Source of the DNA: a bacterium BRH_c32
Lineage (GTDB): Bacteria > Bacteroidota > Ignavibacteria > Ignavibacteriales > Melioribacteraceae
Direction of reading: 5' to 3'
NCBI GenBank assembly: GCA_001516025.1
Contig: LOEU01000019.1
Coordinates: forward strand, 1 to 64,000
DNA length: 64,000 bases
The notes beneath the pieces were generated by a model, which ran no database searches, was not told the DNA's origin, and saw nothing but the letters and a program-made list of their open reading frames with translations. Within the stretch, counting starts at the first letter, position 1, and every line of letters starts with the position of its first letter. Shown piece after piece: positions 25,801 through 33,607 of the stretch. A program made the position numbers and the translations under genes.

Positions 25801-26452
25801 AAATATGAGCTTTGAAAATTTCGTTATCAATAAGCGAAATAAAAAAGTTTATGAAATTTCAAAAGAGTATTCATCTAATCCGGAGGGATTTTTATATCTC
25901 TATGGAAAGCCGGGCTGCGGCAAGACGCATCTGACAGTATCGATATTAAAATCGCTCCATCCTGTCCGGTATCCAAAAAATGTCCTTGCAGAAAAAGAAA
26001 GACAACTGCGTGATATGATTGAGTATTACGAAATGATTAAGGGAATGAAAGAGGAAGCGGAACGTAATCGAGAGTTTTTCGAGAACGGTCAATGGCAATT
26101 CCGACCGGCTAAAGCATTATTCCTGAAGTCATTTCATTACACAACAGAAATATCAAGTTATGCAGGATATGAGGCGAAATCGAAAATGGATTATATTAAT
26201 TCGCTTATGAATTATGATTGCATTGCGTTAGATGATTTTGGTATGGAGAATTTTACCGATAGCGTGAAGCACTATTTTTATATGTTGATAGATGAATTTT
26301 ATACCGGGAGGAAGCCAATGATAATCACATCGAATCGATCGATAGTGGAGATCAATAAAATTATTCCCGGGATTGCATCTCGATTAGCGGAGGGCATGAT
26401 AATTCATCTTGATGATATTGATCACCGCATTAATAAAGAGCGTAATCAGTAA
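25745..26452 (+). CDS. DnaC/IstB-like helicase loader ATPase
   Basis: 235 residues. Walker A LYGKPGCGKTHLT (about 50-62), Walker B YDCIALDDFGMENF, and the sensor segment PMIITSNRSI identify a DnaC/DnaI-type AAA+ loader. It would bring the host replicative helicase to the element's origin. The ATG at 25745 lies inside the end of the previous gene and has GGAGAGG upstream, indicating coupled translation. The 49 bases to the converging portal gene include TATGATTGAATCATA, too tight for a good terminator. Confidence 0.8.
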   Translation: MVRIYPGLLSKVGLTPLHRNMSFENFVINKRNKKVYEISKEYSSNPEGFLYLYGKPGCGKTHLTVSILKSLHPVRYPKNVLAEKERQLRDMIEYYEMIKGMKEEAERNREFFENGQWQFRPAKALFLKSFHYTTEISSYAGYEAKSKMDYINSLMNYDCIALDDFGMENFTDSVKHYFYMLIDEFYTGRKPMIITSNRSIVEINKIIPGIASRLAEGMIIHLDDIDHRINKERNQ

Positions 26453-26501
26453 AGTGCGCTCGAAATTAATTGCGGTATGATTGAATCATATCAGACGTAA
26501 A

Positions 26502-27683
26502 TTATGCTAAAGTAAAATCTCCTTCTGAAAGATTATAGCGTTTGATGAAATAATCTTTAGTGAATTTGATACCCATTTGAGTAAGCTTAACGTCACGCTC
26601 GGAGCTTTCTTCGATAATTGATTCCTTTTTTAAAAGCCTTAATTTTGGCTGAGGGATATCTCCATAATTTAATTGAACATAGAACTCGATAAGTTTATTA
26701 AGAGCTTTCTCCACGAGCTTTTTATCGGCGATACCGAGATACTCGAGCATCTCTTTATGAACTTGGGAAGTTTTATAGTTGCCGTATTGCTGTACCTCCA
26801 CGGTTGCCGTAACGGATAAAATTGCTTTAGAAATTTCTCGATTATGGAAAGAGATAAGATGATCGAAGAGACCGCCGACATCATTTTTGGAATTAGAAAG
26901 AAATTCCACTTGATTCCCCTCTTTTAATAGGGCGATATTATTTTCGATCATCGAATAGAGTTGATCGAGCATCGAATTTTTTTCTTCTTCGGAAGCGGCT
27001 GATGGATAACGCCCAACGAGGAATGGAACGCCGTAGCGTTCGGTGAGGAGCTGCCAATACTCAATAACGGCGCGCTTGAACGAGACATTCCAATAGCATC
27101 TGCTTAATAATTTTTCACCGTAAGGATTATCGAAAGTCGGTTTATTTTGTGAAAGAATAAATTTATAATCGGGCAGATCAATTCCCGCACCGAAATGATA
27201 AATGCCCGAGGCGAAGGGACGGAGTTTGAGATTATTATTATTATCGAAGAGGAAATAATCCTGCGGTTTATCGATCAGATCAAAGGGCACGAATTTTTTA
27301 TTAATTATTTTCCAATAGATTTCGCTGACGGAAAAACCGAAAAAAAGAGAATCGAGAACTGAAGAGATAATTCGCTGAATCTCCAATGAATCGAGGAAAG
27401 AGAAAACTTCATTTTTAATTTTTCGAGAAAAATCGTATTCAAGCTCCCAACCCATTTGAAGCACCTGCATTTTGCGCTGCTGAGCGGCAGCCATCACGTG
27501 AGGATCGTTCATCACATCGCGTAGAATCGTGTAATCGTAATTATTATTCTTTAGGATTTTATCGGGATCGGGTAGATATCCGAATGTGGAATTATACGGT
27601 GAATATTTTTCGCGAGTGATATAAACGCTTGTTAATACCGGGTAATTAGCGGATTGATTTTTGAGTGGCATTTTATTTTCCAT
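26502..27683 (-). CDS. phage portal protein, Mu gp29-like (DUF935)
   Basis: 393 residues typical of Mu-type portals: DPHVMAAAQQRKMQVLQMGWEL at the start, LFFGFSVSEIYW, WQLLTERYGVPFLVGRYP, and VTATVEVQQYGNYKTSQVHKEM near the end. Portal rings form the DNA entry vertex of the capsid. The gene follows the terminase gene directly (27683/27684) on the reverse strand. Length is slightly shorter than Mu gp29. Confidence 0.85.
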   Translation of the reverse strand: MENKMPLKNQSANYPVLTSVYITREKYSPYNSTFGYLPDPDKILKNNNYDYTILRDVMNDPHVMAAAQQRKMQVLQMGWELEYDFSRKIKNEVFSFLDSLEIQRIISSVLDSLFFGFSVSEIYWKIINKKFVPFDLIDKPQDYFLFDNNNNLKLRPFASGIYHFGAGIDLPDYKFILSQNKPTFDNPYGEKLLSRCYWNVSFKRAVIEYWQLLTERYGVPFLVGRYPSAASEEEKNSMLDQLYSMIENNIALLKEGNQVEFLSNSKNDVGGLFDHLISFHNREISKAILSVTATVEVQQYGNYKTSQVHKEMLEYLGIADKKLVEKALNKLIEFYVQLNYGDIPQPKLRLLKKESIIEESSERDVKLTQMGIKFTKDYFIKRYNLSEGDFTLA

Positions 27684-28982
27684 TTATATTCTAAAATTTT
27701 TGTATCGATCGGGGATATAACGTTTAGTGCGGACGAGGTCTTTAAGTTCATAGCGGAATTGAATTACACGTGCGTAATTAAGGAATTGAGTAACTGAATC
27801 GACACGGTCATCGAACTGCCCTTCGGGGAATGATTCGCATTCATCGATAAAATCATTTTTCCAATCGGCGAGATTATCGATAAAAACTTTTCCTGCTTCG
27901 ATGAGTGGAGTGATCGAATGGCATCGGCTGACTTTATCGGAATCGATCTTAATTTTCTTCACGGGAATTCGAGTGCCCGATTCGAGTTCTTGAATGAGTG
28001 AGATTCCGCTGGCTTTATCTTCGATAAGCACTTCGGACGGATGGAATTTTTCATAGAGTTCGATAAACTTTCTTTTGAGATCGGGAAATTCGACTCTTCC
28101 CCTCCAGAGATCGGCGAGGAAATAATAATCATTCATTATGAACCAAGTGGTGCAGACGGAGAAATCGTTTTCCTCCGATTTTTTGAAAGCGGTATCCCAC
28201 GATTGGATAATGCGAATGATATTATCGGGTTTGATATCGGAGCAGTTTTTGAATTTCCACCATTCGCGTTTAAGTATAGCGGTGGTATTTGAATCGATAA
28301 ATTTTCCGAATATTTCTTGATCGCGGAGAGCGGGAGAAATTTCTTTTGCGAGGTCATCGATTTCCGATTTAAGGATAAGTGGGTTATCGTAGGAAGAGAA
28401 ATTATATGAGAGCCAATTTGGTTCGCCTGAATTGCCGCGTGAAAAAAGTTCAAAGAAAAGATGCTGCTCCCCTTTTTTATTTCTTTTACCTTTTGGAGTG
28501 CCGCCGATGATAACCGATGCTTGATAATCGAGAGCCATTGGACGGATCGATTCATTCCAGAGTGAGGAATCATTGAGAATGATGCCGGCTTCATTAAGGA
28601 TGATCAATCGATATCCGAAACCTTCGAGATTTTCGGGACGGTCGGCGCTTCTGAAATCGCATACGGTGTCATTGAGTTTGAGCTCGGTACGTGTGCGATT
28701 AAAGAACCATTGATTTTTATCGATCGGTTTGAGGAGCGGGAAAAAGTAGCGATCAAAATAACGTTGGATATTTGAGTATGTGGTATCGACCCATAGGATT
28801 GGTGATAGGGATTCGTTATACATTTTATCGATAACGAAATTAGCGAGACCGCGAGTGAAGCCGAAACGTCTCCCTTTAGCAATGATTTTGAAGCGTGCGT
28901 CACTCTCAAAAAAGATCTTTTTTTGATTCGGGTGATAATCGATTTTGATTTCCTCGTCCGGAAATCGAAATTTTAACTGCAT
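27684..28982 (-). CDS. phage terminase large subunit
   Basis: 432 residues. An ATPase domain with AKGRRFGFTRG (Walker A-like) and YRLIILNEAG (Walker B with the catalytic glutamate) is followed by an RNase H-like nuclease domain (IIQSWDTAF, PSEVLIEDKASG, DDRVDSVTQFL with acidic metal ligands). It pumps DNA into proheads and cuts it. No small terminase gene is recognised next to it. The start codon overlaps the third TGCA box of the upstream array. Confidence 0.88.
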   Translation of the reverse strand: MQLKFRFPDEEIKIDYHPNQKKIFFESDARFKIIAKGRRFGFTRGLANFVIDKMYNESLSPILWVDTTYSNIQRYFDRYFFPLLKPIDKNQWFFNRTRTELKLNDTVCDFRSADRPENLEGFGYRLIILNEAGIILNDSSLWNESIRPMALDYQASVIIGGTPKGKRNKKGEQHLFFELFSRGNSGEPNWLSYNFSSYDNPLILKSEIDDLAKEISPALRDQEIFGKFIDSNTTAILKREWWKFKNCSDIKPDNIIRIIQSWDTAFKKSEENDFSVCTTWFIMNDYYFLADLWRGRVEFPDLKRKFIELYEKFHPSEVLIEDKASGISLIQELESGTRIPVKKIKIDSDKVSRCHSITPLIEAGKVFIDNLADWKNDFIDECESFPEGQFDDRVDSVTQFLNYARVIQFRYELKDLVRTKRYIPDRYKNFRI

Positions 28983-29010
28983 TTCTTTGCACTCCCTTGC
29001 ACTTATAAGT
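28978..29010 (-). promoter_or_regulatory. three TGCA boxes at 10-bp spacing at the terminase start, plus palindrome
   Basis: TGCA occurs at 28978-28981 (inside the ATGCAG start), 28988-28991 and 28998-29001, exactly 10 bp apart. CACTTATAAGTG, a perfect 12-bp palindrome, lies at 29000-29011, overlapping the outermost box. The pattern matches the one before the early operon. It could be an operator or a terminase recognition site. Confidence 0.55.
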
Positions 29011-29093
29011 GTATCCTATTATTTTTCTTGCTAATATAATTAAATTTATATACATATTCACGTGTAAATATTATTTTTTTATAAGGAGGTTGT

Positions 29094-30101
29094 ATGGAAT
29101 ATGATTTATTAGGGAGTGTAGAGAGGATATTAACGGGAGTAAAAGGCGGGCGGAAAACGGAAAAATCCGATACTGATTTTGGGAAATCGGGGAAAGATTC
29201 TGAGACAATTGGTTTTGGAAGTTCCGGAAGATTCTCCGATAATAATGATGGGAATGGTATATCGATGAAATGTGCCGGAAGTAAAGGAAATGAGTGTTTA
29301 GAAAAATCGATTGGAGATATTGGATATGGCAAATCGGGGAAAGGGATTGGAGAGATTGGTGTTAATCGGTCTGGGAAATTGGATAGAGAAGATCGAACTC
29401 GATTGGATGAATTGATAAATGACGAGAATTCCCTTTTGACCGAATCGTATTCCGAACTGAGCGGAGGTAGCGGGAAAATTAGACCTACGGAAACACCCTC
29501 AATGACAGTAGTAAATTCAGCAGCAGCAACACACACCGAATCACCACAAACAAAAGAAGCACCGATAGCAGGAGGAAACGGAACAACAGCAGCGGAAGGG
29601 AGCGGATATAATGACCCGATATCAAGTTCCCACTCACAAACTCACTCACCTGTAGGTGCTTCGCCTACCTCCGAGGCGGAATCTTCTGTTGCCGGTGTTG
29701 GTGCTTCCCCTACACCGCATATTTGGCTCGATTGCAAAGCAATTGAAGCATTATTGGATGAGAGAATCAGTAAAGGAAAGACCGTACCGGCGATTAAGGA
29801 AAAATTACTTCCATTGATTGACTTAATTAATGCTGATTGCAAAATCAGTGATAATGGAATCGGAAAAGCGACTGCATTACTCGTGGCACTTATTGAATCG
29901 ATACCTGAAGTGAAACTATTTAACGAGGCGGTAAAAAAGGAGGAAGAAAAATTCATCGATCCGGAAGATGATTTCATGCATTACGAGACCGATCAGGAGG
30001 CACTTAAACTTCACCGCAGAGGGATTGCACTCTCGAAAGAAAAAGGGATACCGTATATCAGAGCGATTTTAGAAATAACAGCGGAGGCAAGGAGGAGATG
30101 A
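29094..30101 (+). CDS. low-complexity phage protein, possible scaffold
   Basis: 335 residues, first gene of the forward late operon, with AAGGAGG before the start. Residues 1-110 are Gly/Ser/Lys-rich with repeated GKSGK and IGDIGYGKSG-type units; 120-205 are Thr/Ser/Ala/Pro-rich; 205-335 are helical and charged and end in LHRRGIALSKEKGIPYIRAI, a C-terminal motif I know from Mu-like head-assembly proteins. Position just before the capsid gene suits a scaffold or assembly protein. No protease motif is seen. Function is a guess. Confidence 0.5.
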   Translation: MEYDLLGSVERILTGVKGGRKTEKSDTDFGKSGKDSETIGFGSSGRFSDNNDGNGISMKCAGSKGNECLEKSIGDIGYGKSGKGIGEIGVNRSGKLDREDRTRLDELINDENSLLTESYSELSGGSGKIRPTETPSMTVVNSAAATHTESPQTKEAPIAGGNGTTAAEGSGYNDPISSSHSQTHSPVGASPTSEAESSVAGVGASPTPHIWLDCKAIEALLDERISKGKTVPAIKEKLLPLIDLINADCKISDNGIGKATALLVALIESIPEVKLFNEAVKKEEEKFIDPEDDFMHYETDQEALKLHRRGIALSKEKGIPYIRAILEITAEARRR

Positions 30102-30214
30102 CAAACCGCGTATTTTACAAGAGAGTGGTAATTAAGATTATGCCGGAAATTATTGCGGAGCCGGGTGAAGATGAAAACGAAAATATTTTTAACGGAGGAA
30201 GAGACGATGAATAA
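30098..30214 (+). CDS. 38-residue hypothetical protein, coupled
   Basis: The ATG overlaps the TGA of the previous gene (ATGA) and has AGGAGG just upstream. The product is basic at the N-terminus and acidic at the C-terminus. No family recognised. Tight coupling in a packed late operon supports that it is translated. Confidence 0.45.
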   Translation: MTNRVFYKRVVIKIMPEIIAEPGEDENENIFNGGRDDE

Positions 30215-30248
30215 ATTAGCATTAAGAGAGGAGGAAAGATCTAAATGA
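30207..30248 (+). CDS. 13-codon leader-like ORF before the capsid gene
   Basis: ATG at 30207, with GGAGG upstream, encodes 13 residues, and its TGA overlaps the capsid start (ATGA at 30245). It overlaps the previous small gene by 8 bases. It may serve only to couple ribosomes to the capsid gene. Confidence 0.3.
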   Translation: MNKLALREEERSK

Positions 30249-31168
30249 GTACATTAGCGAAACGGAGGATTGTGGACCCGGTATTAACTCAGATAGCAAG
30301 GGGCTACACGAATTCAAGATTAATCGGCACGGAACTATTCCCGGTGATAGAAGTGGAGCAAGAAGGGGGCAAAATTCCGCAATTCACAAAAGAAGCATTC
30401 AAAATCTACAATACCGAACGTGCGATAAGAGCAAGATCGAACAGGATCAGTCCCGAACTTCAGAGCACGATCGATTTCGTATTGACGGAGCACGATTTAG
30501 AATACCCGATGGATTACAGGGAGATCGAGGAGAGTGCCACGCCGATGAAACTCCATGCGGCAACGGTAGTAAGCGATGGAATCTTGCTCCGGTTGGAGAA
30601 GCAGATTTCGGAATTGGTTCAGAACTTAAGCACATTCCCTACCGGTAATAAGATCACACTTTCGACCGGGAATAAATTCGATGAGGAGGTATCGAATCCA
30701 TTTTTGATAATCGATTCGGCAATAGATGCGGTGCGGAGCAAGATTGGTAAAAGACCGAATGTCTGCATTATGGGAGCATCCACATATAAGGCATTAAAAA
30801 ATCACTCGAAGATATTGGACAGAATAAAATATACGGAACGGGCAGTTGTAAGCGAAGAGATATTGAGGCAGTTATTCGGATTCGATAAATTACTTGTTGG
30901 GGATGCGGTATATGCGAATGACGGAGGAATTTTCTCCGATATATGGACAGATAATATGATAATAGGGTACGTACCGCAGCCGACTGAAAATGGGAGCAGG
31001 AGTTATTATGAACCGTCATTCGGATACACACTCAGGAAGAAAGGGATGCCGATAGTGGATACTTATGATGAGAACGGTAAGGTAGAGATAATACGGAGCA
31101 CGGACATTTTTGTACCAAAGGTAGTTGGTAACGAAGCGGGCTATCTTATTTGTGATACTAATACTTAG
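30245..31168 (+). CDS. major capsid protein
   Basis: 307 residues. The start MSTLAKRRIVDPVLTQIARG, LIGTELFPVIEV, the middle YREIEESATPMKLHAATVVSDGI and the C-terminal part with VCIMGASTYKAL and LVGDAVYAND match HK97-fold major capsid proteins of the gpE/Mu-related type. It forms the icosahedral shell. It precedes two small DUF2190-type genes, the usual order of capsid and decoration. No N-terminal delta domain is obvious, so a separate scaffold is likely. Confidence 0.8.
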   Translation: MSTLAKRRIVDPVLTQIARGYTNSRLIGTELFPVIEVEQEGGKIPQFTKEAFKIYNTERAIRARSNRISPELQSTIDFVLTEHDLEYPMDYREIEESATPMKLHAATVVSDGILLRLEKQISELVQNLSTFPTGNKITLSTGNKFDEEVSNPFLIIDSAIDAVRSKIGKRPNVCIMGASTYKALKNHSKILDRIKYTERAVVSEEILRQLFGFDKLLVGDAVYANDGGIFSDIWTDNMIIGYVPQPTENGSRSYYEPSFGYTLRKKGMPIVDTYDENGKVEIIRSTDIFVPKVVGNEAGYLICDTNT

Positions 31169-31178
31169 GAGGTTTTAG

Positions 31179-31286
31179 ATGAGAGAATATTTTAATATAA
31201 ACGGGAGCAGATTTATGCTACGCAAGATTCGGCAGGGAGATTCCGGTGGCACGGGAGTTCTTCAAGCAGGAGGTTTGGTATGGTAA
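31179..31286 (+). CDS. 35-residue hypothetical protein, coupled
   Basis: ATG at 31179 follows AGGAGG by 7 bases; the TAA overlaps the start of the next gene (ATGGTAA). The product has a GDSGGTGVLQAGG segment. No family recognised. Confidence 0.45.
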   Translation: MREYFNINGSRFMLRKIRQGDSGGTGVLQAGGLVW

Positions 31287-31615
31287 CGGAGCAGCCGGTA
31301 TTGGTAACAAGTATTAAAGCTTATGTGGCATTAAGTAAGAATCGGATCGTCTGTTTCAATCGAGCACATGGAATGACGAATCCTATGGGAGTATGCGCAG
31401 CAGATACGAAACTTGGGGAGCACGCTCCGATTATCACACATGGGATAGCAACGATAGAGAGCGGTGAATCGATCTTTGCAGGTGAGAAGATCGGACCGGA
31501 TAGTTTGGGAAGAGCTGTCCCCTTCCCCTTTTATAATGATTATCTGGGAAAGGCATTAGACGGAGCAGAGACGGCAGGAATATTAATTAGAGTGGTATTA
31601 AACATACCGCAATAG
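31280..31615 (+). CDS. DUF2190-type capsid decoration protein
   Basis: 111 residues, almost all beta strands, with VTSIKAYVALSKNRIVCF, an ITHGIATIESGESIFAGEKI core and GRAV. Family members are head fibre or decoration proteins that stabilise full capsids. It is paralogous to the next gene (same layout of strands, TEQP start). Confidence 0.65.
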   Translation: MVTEQPVLVTSIKAYVALSKNRIVCFNRAHGMTNPMGVCAADTKLGEHAPIITHGIATIESGESIFAGEKIGPDSLGRAVPFPFYNDYLGKALDGAETAGILIRVVLNIPQ

Positions 31616-31624
31616 GAGGAGAAT

Positions 31625-31963
31625 ATGTTTACGGAGCAGCCGGGAATAGTAGTGAATCATAAAGTAACAGTGGCAATGAGCAAGGGAGCATTCGTCAATC
31701 TTGCAGGAGACGGAGTACCGATGAATGTAAAGGGACTGGGAGTCGTAATAGCGGATACGAGTGCGGGAGATGCGGCACCGGTAGTGATTAATGGAATTGC
31801 GATGGTAACATCGGGCGGAGCGATTGCGGTTGGCGATCCGGTAATAAGCGATATGATGGGTAGAGCCGTAGTTCAGGGAGCGGTCGATACGAAGCACATA
31901 ATGGGATATGCGCTCGATGCCGCAGCGGGATCTAATAATATGATACGGATAAGGCTAGTATAA
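31625..31963 (+). CDS. DUF2190-type capsid decoration protein, second copy
   Basis: 112 residues: MFTEQPGIVVNHKVTVAMSKG, then VVINGIAMVTSGGAIAVGDPV and MGRAV. It shares the TEQP opening and the core with the gene before it, so the pair arose by duplication. GGAGG stands before its start. Proposed role as above. Confidence 0.7.
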   Translation: MFTEQPGIVVNHKVTVAMSKGAFVNLAGDGVPMNVKGLGVVIADTSAGDAAPVVINGIAMVTSGGAIAVGDPVISDMMGRAVVQGAVDTKHIMGYALDAAAGSNNMIRIRLV

Positions 31964-31972
31964 TTAATAAGG

Positions 31973-32317
31973 ATGAATGAGATGGGGACGAGAAAAGTAT
32001 TGAAACCGGTAAAGATACCTGAGAAACCGATACCCGATACGAGGGTGAACTTTCTATGCCGGCTTAAATATCAGTTCAATAAACGAAAGGAGGAACAGAA
32101 AAAAGCTATGTGGAACACGATCAAGAACCACTTAACCGGATTAATCTTTCGATGGATAGCGAAAGTCGGCGGTGGAATTTTATTAACCATCGGCATATCT
32201 CAAAATTCATGGGAAGAGATAATCACGGCGGTGCTATCGATCATTGCGGGAGTTGCAACTTCATTGATTCAGCATAAAAAGATAGCATTAACCGAGCCGA
32301 GCAAATTTGAGGGTTGA
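31973..32317 (+). CDS. holin-like small membrane protein
   Basis: 114 residues. The first 45 are basic and hydrophilic; residues about 55-75 and 80-100 are two hydrophobic segments (WIAKVGGGILLTIGI and TAVLSIIAGVATSLI) with a polar turn. Position directly before the endolysin supports a holin. A second start at the internal ATGTGG (32109) would leave only the membrane part. Confidence 0.55.
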   Translation: MNEMGTRKVLKPVKIPEKPIPDTRVNFLCRLKYQFNKRKEEQKKAMWNTIKNHLTGLIFRWIAKVGGGILLTIGISQNSWEEIITAVLSIIAGVATSLIQHKKIALTEPSKFEG

Positions 32318-32626
32318 ATGGAACTCAAGGAAACAATTAAGCTAAATGGAATTAGGGCTGAGCTGCTCGTTGGGATAATCGTAGCAGAAAGAGTATATGA
32401 GGATTTCGGATATGGGATGGTGATAACGTCAATTACGGATTCGAGGCATGCGCCCGGATCGCTTCATTACGCAGGCGGTGCGGTGGATTTAAGGACGCGA
32501 GACATAAAGGATGCGGCGATGATCAAGAAGATAACTGAAACGATTAGGAAGCGATTGACGAAGGATTACGATGTAGTAATGGAGAAGGATCATATCCATA
32601 TCGAGTACCAACCGAAGTACAGCTAG
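32318..32626 (+). CDS. M15-type peptidase, phage endolysin
   Basis: 102 residues with the zinc set of M15/VanY-like peptidases: histidine and aspartate in SLHYAGGAVDLRTRD and HIHIE near the C-terminus. These enzymes cut peptide cross-bridges of peptidoglycan. It starts immediately after the holin-like gene (32317/32318), forming a lysis cassette, and is the last gene of the element. Confidence 0.78.
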   Translation: MELKETIKLNGIRAELLVGIIVAERVYEDFGYGMVITSITDSRHAPGSLHYAGGAVDLRTRDIKDAAMIKKITETIRKRLTKDYDVVMEKDHIHIEYQPKYS

Positions 32627-32645
32627 CCGATTTAGCGGGCATGGT

Positions 32646-32700
32646 GCCGGTTTTATCCGGATAATTTGATAATGTTGCGTCTATTAGTGAAGAAACCGGC
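32646..32700. repeat. 8-bp inverted repeat after the endolysin gene
   Basis: GCCGGTTT (32646-32653) and AAACCGGC (32693-32700) are perfect complements 39 bases apart. It sits in the 200-bp gene-free space after the element. It may be an end structure of the element or a transcript-end hairpin. Confidence 0.3.
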
Positions 32701-32734
32701 GCTTACATTTAATTTTCGGTTAGCCCCTACACAT

Positions 32735-32758
32735 AAGCGGGAGTGAGAGCTTCCGCTT
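32735..32758 (+). terminator. stem-loop at the end of the late operon
   Basis: AAGCGGGAG and CTTCCGCTT form a 9-bp stem (one G:T) with a 6-base loop. Only a weak T-stretch (TTTCTT, partly in the stem) follows, so termination may be partial. It is the best candidate for the end of the late transcript. Confidence 0.45.
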
Positions 32759-32804
32759 TCTTATGAAACTCAATCTTGTTTTTATAAATTTTTTCTAAAG
32801 TTTT
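32755..32804 (-). repeat. 50-bp duplicated fragment of a small gene (copy at 33744-33793)
   Basis: The 50 bases match 33744-33793 with about three mismatches. In the second place they encode KTLEKIYKSKIEFHKK, the N-terminus of the small gene at 33608-33802; here the same frame reads on for only nine more residues to a stop. It is therefore a broken 5' piece of a relative of that gene, and part of it overlaps the stem-loop. Confidence 0.6.
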
Positions 32805-32829
32805 GGGAAATAATAACACATTTAACTTT

Positions 32830-33273
32830 TTAAAAAGCTTCTTTTATTTGTTCGGTAGTGTCTGAACTTATTTCTTCCATTTTCCCTTTAAAAAACCGGA
32901 TAGGAATAGTTATAGGGGGAATTGTGCTCCCCAGATTAGAAGTAAAAGAAGTAATAAAACTTCTTAGATAAGGGAATACAATAGCAGGGGCATTAACATT
33001 GATAAAATTCTTTTTTATTTCTTCATCAATGTTTTTAGCAAATTCAAATGATGCAATTGAATAAATATTCAGAAGAAAAACATTCTCTGATTCCACAGTT
33101 ACATTCATCATAATATTAAAATGATTAGGTCTTTCTTTAGGATAATAAACTTTTGCATCAATATTTAAATCAATAGCACACTTCCCTGCCACAAACTCGT
33201 CCTCGGAGACAAATTCAACTTTTACAATATCAACACCATGAAATTTAAGTAGTTTTTGATCTTGAGTTTCCAT
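32830..33273 (-). CDS. SecB-like chaperone
   Basis: 147 residues with the SecB pattern near the C-terminus: FINVNAPAIVFPYLRSFITSFTS, then PPITIPIRFF. SecB binds unfolded proteins; SecB-like copies outside the secretion genes often act as chaperones of toxin-antitoxin systems. It overlaps the small upstream gene by one base (TAATG), so the two are coupled. Next to a phage-like element and a Panacea pair, a role in a chaperone-dependent toxin system is plausible but unproven. Confidence 0.7.
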   Translation of the reverse strand: METQDQKLLKFHGVDIVKVEFVSEDEFVAGKCAIDLNIDAKVYYPKERPNHFNIMMNVTVESENVFLLNIYSIASFEFAKNIDEEIKKNFINVNAPAIVFPYLRSFITSFTSNLGSTIPPITIPIRFFKGKMEEISSDTTEQIKEAF

Positions 33274-33512
33274 TATGCTGCTTCTAATAAAGGGTTATTC
33301 TTACTGAAATCTTGATTTATTTCATTAAATTTAATTTTGGATTGTGATTTTAAAATAAATCTTGACTTGGATGATACTAAAAATTCTATTTTACCATTAC
33401 CCGAAAAATAATTTTTATGTCGTTTCTTTAATAACCACATAGTCAATGATTCTTCGGTTTCTTTAGCCAAAGCATCATCTAATCTTTTTTCCATTTCTTT
33501 TAAGTCTAGCAT
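33273..33512 (-). CDS. small partner protein of the SecB-like gene
   Basis: 79 residues beginning MLDLKEMEKRLDDALAKETEE followed by SLTMWLLKKR. I know no firm family. The helical start and coupling to a SecB-like gene suggest it is a client or antitoxin-like partner. No RNase motif is visible. Confidence 0.5.
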   Translation of the reverse strand: MLDLKEMEKRLDDALAKETEESLTMWLLKKRHKNYFSGNGKIEFLVSSKSRFILKSQSKIKFNEINQDFSKNNPLLEAA

Positions 33513-33607
33513 AACTAACAGTCTCCCTGTTCTAAGAATTCAAACTCTAATAAATTATCGAGAGTAAAAAGTACTAATTGAATCCTCTTTTTTGATAAGA
33601 GTAAACA

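Noticed and set aside
26453..26501. Possible two-way terminator between helicase loader and portal genes
   Set aside because: TATGATTGAATCATA leaves a loop too small for a stable hairpin and has no T-run.
29003..29536. 177-codon reverse ORF opposite the low-complexity phage gene
   Set aside because: Its proline- and serine-rich sequence is the mirror of a Gly/Ser-rich coding repeat; the forward gene has a strong ribosome site and fits the operon.
24203..32830. Direct repeats (att sites) around the phage-like element
   Set aside because: I compared the flanks by eye and found no convincing direct repeat longer than about 8 bases.
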